Part shown: one piece after another, positions 1 through 5,542 of the stretch
Layout: each line of letters opens with the position of its first letter
Position numbering within the stretch: the first letter of the stretch is position 1
Assembly: GCA_031431235.1 (NCBI GenBank)
Contig: JANPDA010000342.1
Location: 1 to 8,708 of the forward strand
Direction: 5' to 3'
Length of the DNA: 8,708 nucleotides
Source: JANNSW01 sp031431235
GTDB lineage: Bacteria > Pseudomonadota > Alphaproteobacteria > Rhizobiales > Hyphomicrobiaceae
Translations under genes and position numbers: made by a program
The notes under the pieces: generated by a model
What the model was told of the DNA's origin: nothing
Database searches by the model: none
Seen by the model: the letters and a program-made list of their open reading frames with translations, nothing else

Positions 1-1
1 C

Positions 2-88
2 TCGGCGATGATCGGGATCGTGTTTGCCTTGCAGTTGATCGCCGTTTTGGTGATCGAGCCCGTCAGAGCTCAGCGGTCCCGAACTTAG
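2..88 (+). CDS. C-terminal end of a membrane protein (partial)
   Basis: Reading from base 2, 28 codons run to a TAG stop at 86-88. The peptide is a hydrophobic helix (GIVFALQLIAVLVIEPV) followed by a short basic tail (RAQRSRT). A last transmembrane segment with a positively charged cytoplasmic end is typical of transporters such as the MFS, but no family motif is present, so the family cannot be named. The start lies outside the window. The other plus frames over this stretch give charged, non-hydrophobic peptides. The call rests on this one hydrophobic pattern. Confidence 0.45.
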   Translation, partial: SAMIGIVFALQLIAVLVIEPVRAQRSRT

Positions 89-108
89 GACGATCCGAAC
101 AACGACTG

Positions 109-275
109 CTCCGTCTTCCCGGACGATCGGAGCCCTGGCCTATCGCCAGGACGGAGATTGATCCGGGATCCAGCGCGAGAAGCGGCGAAGCCGCAACATA
201 TTGGGCCTTCGGCACTTTTCATGCGGGGTCCCGGCTTCCCGCGCTCCCGCTGGTCGCTTGGCCGGGAAGACGGAG
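109..275. repeat. Intergenic repeat bounded by a 14-bp inverted repeat
   Basis: The left arm CTCCGTCTTCCCGG (109-122) and right arm CCGGGAAGACGGAG (262-275) are perfect inverse complements. Inside lie a small hairpin (CCTGGC at 134-139, GCCAGG at 145-150, loop CTATC) and phrases such as ATTGATCCGGGATCC and GGGTCCCGGCTTCCCG. These are characteristic of the dispersed, partly palindromic intergenic repeats common in Rhizobiales genomes. An open frame crosses it on the minus strand (85-297), but its peptide is low-complexity and Arg/Ser/Pro-rich, as expected from a repeat. Copy number cannot be judged from one window. Confidence 0.55.
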
Positions 276-345
276 GGGCGGACTGCATACGCTTCAATTC
301 GATTCGTTTATTGTCGTCGGTGTCCTTAGGCCCCTAGAACGCCAA
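276..345. other. Intergenic stretch without recognised feature
   Basis: Between the repeat and the terminator-like hairpin there is an AT-richer patch (around 292-315) and no convincing ORF, RNA or promoter. Together with the repeat and the hairpin it fills the gene-free region from 89 to 407. Confidence 0.4.
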
Positions 346-375
346 ACCCCCGCCCTTTGGTCGGGACGGGGGTCG
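341..375 (-). terminator. GC-rich terminator-like hairpin after the 51-codon ORF
   Basis: Bases 346-355 pair with 363-373: five C (347-351) against five G (368-372), G352 with C367, CCC (353-355) with GGG (363-365), a single bulged A at 366, and loop TTTGGTC. Read on the minus strand, the stem is followed by a short TTT only, so it is a weak rho-independent terminator. It sits about 35 bp after the stop of the minus-strand ORF at 408-563, where the transcript of the SufA-type gene run could end. Confidence 0.45.
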
Positions 376-407
376 GGTTGTGCGCTCGGGAGAGAGGCGC
401 AAGTGGA

Positions 408-563
408 TCAGTGGGCAACGAGCGAAGCCGCCATACTGACATCAGAGACCTGAAGGAGCGAGGCTGCGAGCAGGAAACCGGCGGCAAAGAAGCACATCAA
501 CATCAGCAAGCGCGCGCGACGGTGGAACGTGCCATCGGAGCGTTTGAGTGTTTCGAGATCCAT
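408..563 (-). CDS. 51-residue single-span membrane protein, hypothetical
   Basis: ATG (563-561) to TGA (410-408) encodes 51 residues. The first 18 are hydrophilic and basic (MDLETLKRSDGTFHRRAR). A hydrophobic stretch follows at residues 19-38 (LLMLMCFFAAGFLLAASLL), then a short mildly polar tail ending at His51. The basic flank before the helix fits an N-in orientation with a single membrane span or signal anchor. The Shine-Dalgarno is weak (GGTGG about 6 bases before ATG). It lies 97 bp after the TfoX-like gene and just before a terminator-like hairpin, so it could be the last gene of that transcript. I do not recognise the family. It may be a chance ORF, but the charge and hydrophobicity layout favours a real gene. 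Confidence 0.45.
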   Translation of the reverse strand: MDLETLKRSDGTFHRRARLLMLMCFFAAGFLLAASLLQVSDVSMAASLVAH

Positions 564-660
564 TGTTGCCACCAAGTAAGTCAAGCCCTTCAGTTACCGA
601 TTGTCTAACATCGTCTCATGGTTAAGTCATCCGCCTCGATCTGTTAGGGCTAATGAAAGC

Positions 661-1071
661 TTAAAGTTTGTCCGCGCGGTCGCGTCGGGGATTTGTCTTG
701 GCAGCCCGGCTGCCGGAAGGCTTGCGGGCCTGCTTGGTCGAGGACGATCGGAGCGCCGCCTCGAAAGCCTTGCGCGCCCACGAGCGCATCTCGTCGGGAT
801 CGTCGTAAAGCCGCTCCGGCACCTGCCAATAGCTCATGATGGTGTTGCGGCCGCCCTTGGTCTCGTAGCTGAAGGGCTGCGTCCCCTCGGCCTCGTAGTC
901 GGCCCGGTTGCCGTCGTCCGCCTTGAAGTAGAGCGTGTCGAAGGCAATCAGCGCGAACATGACGCCGTCGTGGTAGGCGCCGGCGCCGCCGAACATCGAG
1001 CGCAACGTCACCGGCCCCAGCACCGCGAGTTGCTCGGCGACGAAAGTGCGGAAGCTGTCGTCCTTTGGCAT
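661..1071 (-). CDS. TfoX N-terminal domain protein
   Basis: This encodes 136 residues from ATG at 1071 to TAA at 661-663. The N-terminal two-thirds match the TfoX_N domain: a helix (FRTFVAEQLAVLGPV, 7-21), the family signature RSMFGGAGAYHDGVMFALI (24-42) with the MFGG turn, then LYFKADDGNRADYE (47-60), the segment PFSYETKGG (66-74) and SYWQVPERLYDDP (80-92). After about residue 108 the protein ends in a basic Ser/Lys/Arg-rich tail, probably disordered. TfoX/Sxy regulates competence in gammaproteobacteria, but stand-alone TfoX_N proteins like this one have no settled function, so a competence role should not be assumed. The start was placed at ATG 1071 because it lies 5 bp after the preceding stop and directly before conserved sequence. 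No clear Shine-Dalgarno is seen, so translational coupling is likely. An upstream extension in this frame would run deep into the neighbouring gene. Confidence 0.85.
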   Translation of the reverse strand: MPKDDSFRTFVAEQLAVLGPVTLRSMFGGAGAYHDGVMFALIAFDTLYFKADDGNRADYEAEGTQPFSYETKGGRNTIMSYWQVPERLYDDPDEMRSWARKAFEAALRSSSTKQARKPSGSRAAKTNPRRDRADKL

Positions 1072-1076
1072 CGGGA

Positions 1077-1415
1077 TCAGCGCCGTGCGTGATAGCCGAT
1101 CACGGCGCCAGCGAGCACGAGTGCCAATTGCGGCACGCCGCGCAGGAATGCCGTCACCTGCGGCACGAAGATGATGAGGACGGCGACCAGTGCGCCGACG
1201 ATGAGAGACACCAGCAAAGTGCGATGCGAGGGTTTTTCGACGCCCTGCAGCAGCTCGGCCGCGACGAGCCCGCAAACCCAGGCGAGCGCGGCAAAAACCG
1301 CGGCGTAGATCAGCGGCTCGAACCGGCCGCCGAAACCGAGCCATTTCTCAACGATCGCCTGGCCGGCGAACCAGCACACCACCAGTTGCAACAGAAACAG
1401 GATAAGCCGCCCCAT
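1077..1415 (-). CDS. Four-helix small membrane protein, unknown function
   Basis: This encodes 112 residues, starting at ATG 1415 with a good Shine-Dalgarno (GGAGG, 8 bases upstream). Four hydrophobic segments are visible: about 3-19, 35-55, 67-85 and 93-108, joined by short loops. The loop at 56-66 is charged (QGVEKPSHRT) and the C-terminus is HARR. No catalytic motif is visible and I do not recognise the family. It starts 34 bp after the stop of the SufA-type gene and ends 5 bp before the TfoX-domain gene start, so all three are probably on one transcript. The open frame continues upstream to 1523, but that part overlaps the SufA-type gene and lacks membrane character, so the internal start is preferred. 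Confidence 0.75.
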   Translation of the reverse strand: MGRLILFLLQLVVCWFAGQAIVEKWLGFGGRFEPLIYAAVFAALAWVCGLVAAELLQGVEKPSHRTLLVSLIVGALVAVLIIFVPQVTAFLRGVPQLALVLAGAVIGYHARR

Positions 1416-1449
1416 GATCGCCCCCTCCAAGCCCCAGCCTGAACGGGTA

Positions 1450-1851
1450 TCAGGTTGGCATGCCGCTGGCGGCGTCCGCAAGCTCATCGGCGGATCTGGG
1501 CGTGATCGCGACCGATTCGCCACAGCCGCAGGCGCTGGTCTCGTTGGGGTTGCGGAAGACGAAGCCGGCTTTGAGCGTCTCGACCTTGTAGTCCATCACG
1601 GTCCCGAGCAGGAACAGCACGGCCTTGGGGTCGATCAGGACCCGGGCACCCCGGTCCTCGATCACCTCGTCGAACGGCTCCTGCCGCTCGGCCCAGGCCA
1701 TGGTGTACTCCATACCTGCGCAGCCGCCGTTTTTGACGCCGATCCTGAGACCCGCCACGGCCTCGCCCTTCGACACCATGATCGCCTGGATCCGCGCCGC
1801 AGCGGCGTCAGTCAGCGTCATCACCTTGGGGCGTGGACGGCGAGGGGTCAT
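1450..1851 (-). CDS. sufA: SufA/IscA-type iron-sulfur cluster assembly protein
   Basis: This encodes 133 residues of the HesB/IscA/SufA A-type carrier family, which receive nascent Fe-S clusters from a scaffold and pass them to apo-enzymes in the cytoplasm. The three ligand cysteines are present: Cys44 in VKNGGCAGMEYTM (39-51) and Cys108 and Cys110 in NETSACGCGESV (103-114). The core also shows LTDAAAARIQAIM (13-25) and IDPKAVLFLLGTVMDYK (73-89). The ten-residue basic N-terminus before MTLTDAA is slightly longer than in enterobacterial homologues. The start at ATG 1851 has GGAG about 9 bases upstream; an earlier start at 1890 adds unrelated residues. The wording of the motifs resembles the alphaproteobacterial SufA branch, but IscA or ErpA roles cannot be excluded. 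No sufB, sufC, sufD or sufS is in the window, so it stands apart from the main machinery here. Confidence 0.9.
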   Translation of the reverse strand: MTPRRPRPKVMTLTDAAAARIQAIMVSKGEAVAGLRIGVKNGGCAGMEYTMAWAERQEPFDEVIEDRGARVLIDPKAVLFLLGTVMDYKVETLKAGFVFRNPNETSACGCGESVAITPRSADELADAASGMPT

Positions 1852-1908
1852 GCGGCAGATCTCCGGTGCAGGTCGAGTCGAGGATAACATGGATACGGCC
1901 GACGTGGA

Positions 1909-1937
1909 ATTCCAGAGGCGCCTGTGTCATGTGTCAA
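1909..1937 (-). promoter_or_regulatory. Sigma-70-like promoter for the SufA-type gene
   Basis: On the minus strand a perfect TTGACA (1937-1932) is followed after 17 bases by TGGAAT (1914-1909), a four-of-six match to TATAAT. Transcription would begin near 1902, leaving a leader of about 50 bases before ATG 1851. The -10 hexamer lies in the 10-bp palindrome TGGAATTCCA (1905-1914), which could be a repressor site, though the match includes an EcoRI-like sextet and may be chance. Confidence 0.5.
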
Positions 1938-1987
1938 CCTCGACAGCGGGAACCAACCCATCGCGACCTCACGGCGAAGGCGAACGA

Positions 1988-2476
1988 ATGAGCGCGAGTG
2001 TCGACATCCGCGAGTACGCTGCAACAGACGAGGCAGCCCTCATTGGCCTCGTCCTCGAGCTCCAGGCTTTCGAGGGGCAGTGGTACGACCGCGTGCGGCC
2101 GGCGGCCGAGATCGGGCCGTGGTACGTGGCGGACCTCCTGAACCAATGCGCGAAGGATCAGGGCACAATTCTGATCGCCGAGCGCGATGGCAAGGCCGTC
2201 GGCTATGCGGTGATCTATGTTGGTCTCAGCACGGCCGGCGACCGCGACGAGGTCGAGTACCGCTATGGCAGGATCGGCGACCTCTGCGTCACGGAAGGCT
2301 GCCGCGGATCGGGCATCGGGCGCGCGCTCATCGCCGAATGCGAGGCCCGGACCCGCGCTGCGGGCGTCAGCTGGCTGACGATCAGGCACGACCCCCAGAA
2401 TGTTCGGTCGGAGCAGCTCTATGCGACTCTCGGCTTCCGAGCAGTCCAAGTCGTCCGCGAGAAGAGGCTCGACTGA
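1988..2476 (+). CDS. GNAT family N-acetyltransferase
   Basis: This encodes 162 residues with the Gcn5-related acetyltransferase fold, which transfers acetyl from acetyl-CoA to an amine. Visible elements in order: an N-terminal strand and helix (VDIREYAATDEAALIGLVLELQ, 5-26); strands TILIAERDGKAVGYAVIYV (60-78); the acetyl-CoA pyrophosphate-binding motif A, IGDLCVTEGCRGSGIGRAL (96-114) with the R/GxGxG loop at 106-111; and the final motif B region SEQLYATLGFRAVQVVREKRLD (141-162) with its usual Tyr and LGF. The substrate cannot be read from the sequence. ATG 1988 was chosen because GAAGG lies 6 bases upstream and conserved sequence begins at once; the open frame upstream lacks family character. 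It diverges from the SufA-type gene across a 136-bp intergenic region and is followed directly by transposase debris. Confidence 0.88.
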   Translation: MSASVDIREYAATDEAALIGLVLELQAFEGQWYDRVRPAAEIGPWYVADLLNQCAKDQGTILIAERDGKAVGYAVIYVGLSTAGDRDEVEYRYGRIGDLCVTEGCRGSGIGRALIAECEARTRAAGVSWLTIRHDPQNVRSEQLYATLGFRAVQVVREKRLD

Positions 2477-2630
2477 AGCGGGCGGCTGTTCAGGACGCAG
2501 GCCGAGGCGCGCATGGCGGTCTTCGGCTTCATCGAGGGGTTCTACATATCCGGCGAACGACGAGTGGCGACACGAAACCCCTGGCTGCCAGTCGTGGGTC
2601 ACTATCGCCCATCCTCAAACCCAGACACTG
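2477..2630 (+). pseudogene. Decayed 3' end of an IS3-family transposase (OrfB)
   Basis: Directly after the GNAT stop, in the same frame, the sequence reads FRTQAEARMAVFGFIEGFY (2489-2545). This closely resembles the end of IS3-type OrfB integrase domains, where EAR-x-AVF-x-(Y/F)IE-x-(F/W)YN precedes the RRHS and GYLSP motifs. The frame then breaks: the expected N after FY is lost, and a GSLSPI motif recognisable as the usual GYLSPI reappears in another frame near 2597-2614. The catalytic DDE part, the first ORF and the terminal inverted repeats are all absent, so this is an inert remnant. It fills most of the gap between the GNAT gene and the kup stop. The assignment rests on remembered motifs only. 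Confidence 0.55.
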
Positions 2631-2651
2631 CCGGCGCCTGTGCCCATCGCG

Positions 2652-4568
2652 TCATACCGACATCTGCCGGCCGAGCTCGACGACGCGGCCGAGCGGGATC
2701 TGGAAGTACTCCGTCACGTCGTTGGCCAGCCGCGCCAGCAGGATGAAGAGGCGGTCCTGCCACAGCGGCATGCCGGAATTGGGATCGGGGATCAGCCGCA
2801 GGCGCGACAGGAAGTAGGAGGACTGGTAGGGGTCGAGCTTCAGGCCCTTGCGCTTGGCTGCGGCAAGGTAGGCCGGAACGTCGGGCGTTTCCATGAAGCC
2901 GACATTGACGACCACCTGCATGACCCCGTTGTCCAGGTCCTTGACGAAGATCCGCTCGCGCTCCTGCACTCGCGGCTCGACGGAGTTGCGGACCGTCAGC
3001 AGAACGTTCTTCTTGTGCAGCACGCGGTTGTGCTTGAGGTTATGCATCAGTGCGGTCGGCGCGCGCTCGGGATCGCTGGTCAGGAACACTGCGGTGCCTG
3101 CAACCCTGTGGGGCTTGCTGTTGGCGAGCATGTCGAGAACCTCGACCAGCGGCACGCTTTCCTGACGGTATTTCTGCCGCACGATCTCGGTACCGCGCGA
3201 CCAGGTCCACATCATGAGGATCAGCACTCCGCCAAACAGCAGCGGCAGATAGCCGCCGTCGGCAAATTTCAGCATGTTGCCGGCAAAGAAGGTCATATCG
3301 ATCACGAACAATGGAATAGTCACGGTGAGCGCGACATGGAGTGGCCATTTCCACAACATCAACGCGACCACGAGCAAGAGGCAGGTGTCGACCGCCATTG
3401 CTCCGGTCACGGCAATGCCATAGGCGGACGCCAGCGCGCTCGACGACTTGAAGACGAACGCCAGCCCCAGCACGCCGGCACACAGCATCAGGTTGATGCC
3501 GGGCATGAAGATCTGGCCCGCGAGCTGCTCGGAGGTGTGCTTGATCCGCAGACGCGGCAGCAATCCGAGCTGGATCGCCTGTTGCGTCAATGAGAAAGCT
3601 CCGGTGATGACCGCCTGGCTGGCAATCACGGTCGCCATGGTCGCCAACACTACGAGCGGCAATAGCATCCAATCGGGCGCCATCAGGAAGAACAGATTGT
3701 GGATGGCCGCTGGCTCCTTGAGCGCGAAGGCGCCTTGGCCGAGATAGTTGAGGATGAGCGCTGGCAGCACAATCGTCAACCAGCCGACCCGGATGGGGTG
3801 GCGGCCGAAATGCCCCATGTCGGCATAGAGCGCTTCGCCGCCGGTGACGGCAAGCACCACCGAGCCGAGCACTGCGAATGCGAGCACGCCATGCCCGGAG
3901 AGGAAAGCGATCCCGTAGAGCGGATTGAACGCCCAGAGCACGGCCAGATCGTCAGCGATGTGAACGATACCGATCACGGCAAGAGCCGCGAACCAGAGCG
4001 CCATAACGGGCCCGAACAGAATGGCGATTTTGGCAGTGCCGTGACTCTGCACCGCGAACAGGGTGACGAGGATCGCGATCGCAACCGGCAGCACGTAGGG
4101 TTGCAGATTTGGGTTGACTACGGTCATGCCCTCGACCGCCGACAGTACCGAGATGGCCGGTGTGATGAGGGCGTCGCCGTAGAAGAGAGCTGCGCCGGTG
4201 ATTCCGAGCATCAATAGGACACCGGTGCGCCGACCGAGTGCCTGCTGGGCCAGTGCCATCAAGGCAAGCGTTCCGCCCTCACCCCGATTGTCGGCCCGCA
4301 TGATCAGGACGACGTACTTGACCGTCACCGTGATCAGGATCGCCCAGATCAGCAGCGACGTGATGCCGATTACCTCATCGCGCGTCAGGCCGTCATGGGC
4401 GGCATGCAGCAACGATTCGCGCATAGCGTAGAGCGGGCTGGTGCCGATGTCGCCGAAGACGACGCCCAACGCCCCGACGACCAGCACTGGGGACAGACTC
4501 TTGCGATGGGAGTCGGGGCCGGACTGTGCCGGATCCGCGCTCGATGGTGTCGAGATCGAGGGTGACAT
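2652..4568 (-). CDS. kup: Kup potassium uptake protein (K+/H+ symporter)
   Basis: This encodes 638 residues from ATG 4568, close to the roughly 620-630 usual for the family. Kup proteins import potassium with protons across the inner membrane. Signatures in order: FGDIGTSPLYAMRE (38-51), MRADNRGEGGT (90-100), LFYGDALITPAISVLSAVEG (128-147), VQSHGTAKI (173-181), TGGEALYADMGHFGRHPIR (242-260), LNYLGQGA (273-280), ATVIASQAVITGAFSLTQQA (312-331), IKHTSEQLAGQIFMPGIN (342-359) and SSALASAYGIAVTGAM (376-391). About a dozen hydrophobic spans are followed by a cytoplasmic domain from about 460, with ALMHNLKHNRVLH and the closing FQIPLGRVVELG. The acidic residues tied to proton coupling in E. coli Kup (D23, E116, E229) correspond to D40, D132 and E245, so the second is conservatively Asp here. 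Start choice is uncertain: the Shine-Dalgarno before 4568 is poor, and an in-frame ATG at 4661 and GTG at 4676 exist, but only from 4568 is the length normal. Confidence 0.96.
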   Translation of the reverse strand: MSPSISTPSSADPAQSGPDSHRKSLSPVLVVGALGVVFGDIGTSPLYAMRESLLHAAHDGLTRDEVIGITSLLIWAILITVTVKYVVLIMRADNRGEGGTLALMALAQQALGRRTGVLLMLGITGAALFYGDALITPAISVLSAVEGMTVVNPNLQPYVLPVAIAILVTLFAVQSHGTAKIAILFGPVMALWFAALAVIGIVHIADDLAVLWAFNPLYGIAFLSGHGVLAFAVLGSVVLAVTGGEALYADMGHFGRHPIRVGWLTIVLPALILNYLGQGAFALKEPAAIHNLFFLMAPDWMLLPLVVLATMATVIASQAVITGAFSLTQQAIQLGLLPRLRIKHTSEQLAGQIFMPGINLMLCAGVLGLAFVFKSSSALASAYGIAVTGAMAVDTCLLLVVALMLWKWPLHVALTVTIPLFVIDMTFFAGNMLKFADGGYLPLLFGGVLILMMWTWSRGTEIVRQKYRQESVPLVEVLDMLANSKPHRVAGTAVFLTSDPERAPTALMHNLKHNRVLHKKNVLLTVRNSVEPRVQERERIFVKDLDNGVMQVVVNVGFMETPDVPAYLAAAKRKGLKLDPYQSSYFLSRLRLIPDPNSGMPLWQDRLFILLARLANDVTEYFQIPLGRVVELGRQMSV

Positions 4569-4588
4569 GAGCGATGCAGGCCCCGGGA

Positions 4589-4603
4589 GCCGGCCTTGCC
4601 GGC
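4589..4603 (-). promoter_or_regulatory. Hairpin just before the kup start
   Basis: GCCGGC (4589-4594) and GCCGGC (4598-4603) pair across a three-base loop, giving a 6-bp all-GC stem that ends about 20 bases before ATG 4568. An AAGGAG at 4623-4618 lies upstream of it, too far from that ATG to act as its ribosome site directly. The stem could bring the two closer or block initiation. This is inference from pairing only. Confidence 0.35.
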
Positions 4604-4652
4604 GGCCACAGAGCCACTCCTTGAAGGAAAACAGATGCCGTGGCGTTGCGCA

Positions 4653-4676
4653 GTGCCGCATCTCAAAGTGCGGCAC
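4653..4676. repeat. 8-bp inverted repeat in the kup upstream region
   Basis: GTGCCGCA (4653-4660) and TGCGGCAC (4669-4676) are perfect inverse complements separated by eight bases. No T-run follows on either strand, so it is not a simple terminator. It could form an mRNA hairpin in the kup leader or be a protein-binding dyad. Confidence 0.45.
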
Positions 4677-4692
4677 CGGTCACGGCGCGAGT

Positions 4693-4712
4693 TATCTCGC
4701 AACTGCGAGATA
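4693..4712. promoter_or_regulatory. Operator-like palindrome upstream of kup
   Basis: TATCTCGCA (4693-4701) and TGCGAGATA (4704-4712) are perfect 9-bp inverse complements with only two bases between. The spacing is too tight for a comfortable RNA loop but ideal for a dimeric helix-turn-helix repressor bound to one DNA face. It lies 125 bp before the preferred kup ATG. The regulator is not identifiable from the window. Confidence 0.5.
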
Positions 4713-4867
4713 GCCTTACGCCCCGCTTCGGTAGGTGTCCAGTAAGACCGGGGGAGTGAGTTAGCCCAGGCACCTCGAGCCACTCATCCCGGTCCAATAC
4801 CCATGAAAATCGCCACAGAATGGCAATGATGCGGAATGGTGAATTGAGGTTTCGGAATATGCTCCTT
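4713..4867. other. Intergenic region between the Nudix gene and kup
   Basis: With the dyads above this fills a 299-bp gap. No terminator follows the Nudix stop and no strong promoter is seen. A weak minus-strand TTGCCA near 4838 has no good -10 partner. The open frame across it (4385-4783, minus) shows a short stretch resembling a winged-helix tail (WTPTEAGRKAISQLRD), but it runs into kup and is not supported as a gene. Confidence 0.4.
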
Positions 4868-5518
4868 TCAGCGCCACGCGAACTCCGGCTGGTCGAAATG
4901 GGCGACGCGGGTGTGTCGACCGGCGAGTGCCACCTCGCGGAACTGGTAGAGCAGGGCGGCGGTCGGGGCGTAGACCTCGTGGCCGAGCACCGGCAGGTGG
5001 GCCGAGAGCACCTCCCGGCCCGGATCGACCGAAGGCTCGAGTGTGGGGATCGACGGGCTCATCAGCTCGGAGAGCGGAATGCGGTGCACTTCGGCGACCT
5101 CCTCCGGATCGGGGTCGATGGCGCCAATCTCGCCGCCCCAGACGACGACCGGCGTGATGCGAAAGCCCGAGCGGGTGACGTAGTCGTCGAGCAGGCCCAG
5201 CACGTCGGCCGCCGGCAGCACGATCCTCAGCTCCTCGGAAAGCTCGCGCAGCGCCGTCTCGATCGGGGTCTCGCCCTCGTCCATCCGCCCGCCCGGGAGA
5301 GCATATTGCCCGCCGTGCCGGCGCAACTTGTCGGGCCGCAGCGTCAGCAGCACGGCGGCGTTGCCCGGACTGGCGGCACCGGTCACGACCACGGCGACGG
5401 CCGCGTTCCTCAGGCCGGGCGTCTCGATGGGCAGGCGACCGAAGGCCTGGAGATGCCCGGCGATGCGCTTCCGCAGCTCGGGGCCGAGCGCCAGGCTGGC
5501 GGGTGTAGCGCTCGTCAT
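4868..5518 (-). CDS. Nudix hydrolase, CoA pyrophosphatase type
   Basis: This encodes 216 residues. The Nudix box runs from G77 to I99 (G-RMDEG-E-TPIETAL-RE-L-SEE-L-R-I), giving the metal-binding glutamates E92, E95 and E96. The usual Gly near the end of the box is Arg98, a position that also varies in CoA-type Nudix enzymes. Just before it is LLTLRPDKLRRHGGQYALPGG (57-77), the Arg-rich UPF0035-type signature of enzymes that split CoA into 3',5'-ADP and 4'-phosphopantetheine, and TRSGFRITPVV (115-125) matches the conserved strand of that group (E. coli NudL/YeaB). It is cytoplasmic, with no signal or membrane segment. ATG 5518 is supported by GGGAG 6 bases upstream. It begins 24 bp after the preceding gene and is probably the last gene of the four-gene run. 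The substrate is inferred from family, so another nucleoside diphosphate derivative is possible. Confidence 0.88.
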   Translation of the reverse strand: MTSATPASLALGPELRKRIAGHLQAFGRLPIETPGLRNAAVAVVVTGAASPGNAAVLLTLRPDKLRRHGGQYALPGGRMDEGETPIETALRELSEELRIVLPAADVLGLLDDYVTRSGFRITPVVVWGGEIGAIDPDPEEVAEVHRIPLSELMSPSIPTLEPSVDPGREVLSAHLPVLGHEVYAPTAALLYQFREVALAGRHTRVAHFDQPEFAWR

Positions 5519-5542
5519 CCGGCTCTCCCAATGGCGCTCGGG

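Noticed and set aside
85..297. 70-codon minus-strand ORF
   Set aside because: It lies wholly over the inverted-repeat element and its peptide is Arg/Ser/Pro/Gly-rich without domain character.
121..754. Thirteen-base direct match GGACGATCGGAGC at 121-133 and 742-754
   Set aside because: The second copy is inside the TfoX-domain gene, encoding part of its tail, and no flanking similarity extends; chance in GC-rich DNA.
2400..3593. 397-codon plus-strand ORF opposite kup
   Set aside because: It is antisense to the conserved kup frame, His/Gln/Asp/Arg-rich and without motifs, which is typical of a shadow frame in GC-rich DNA.
4385..4783. Minus-strand ORF with a winged-helix-like phrase WTPTEAGRKAISQLRD
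   Set aside because: It overlaps the start of kup in another frame, the rest is low-complexity Arg/Ser/Cys sequence, and the phrase is too short to call a regulator relic.
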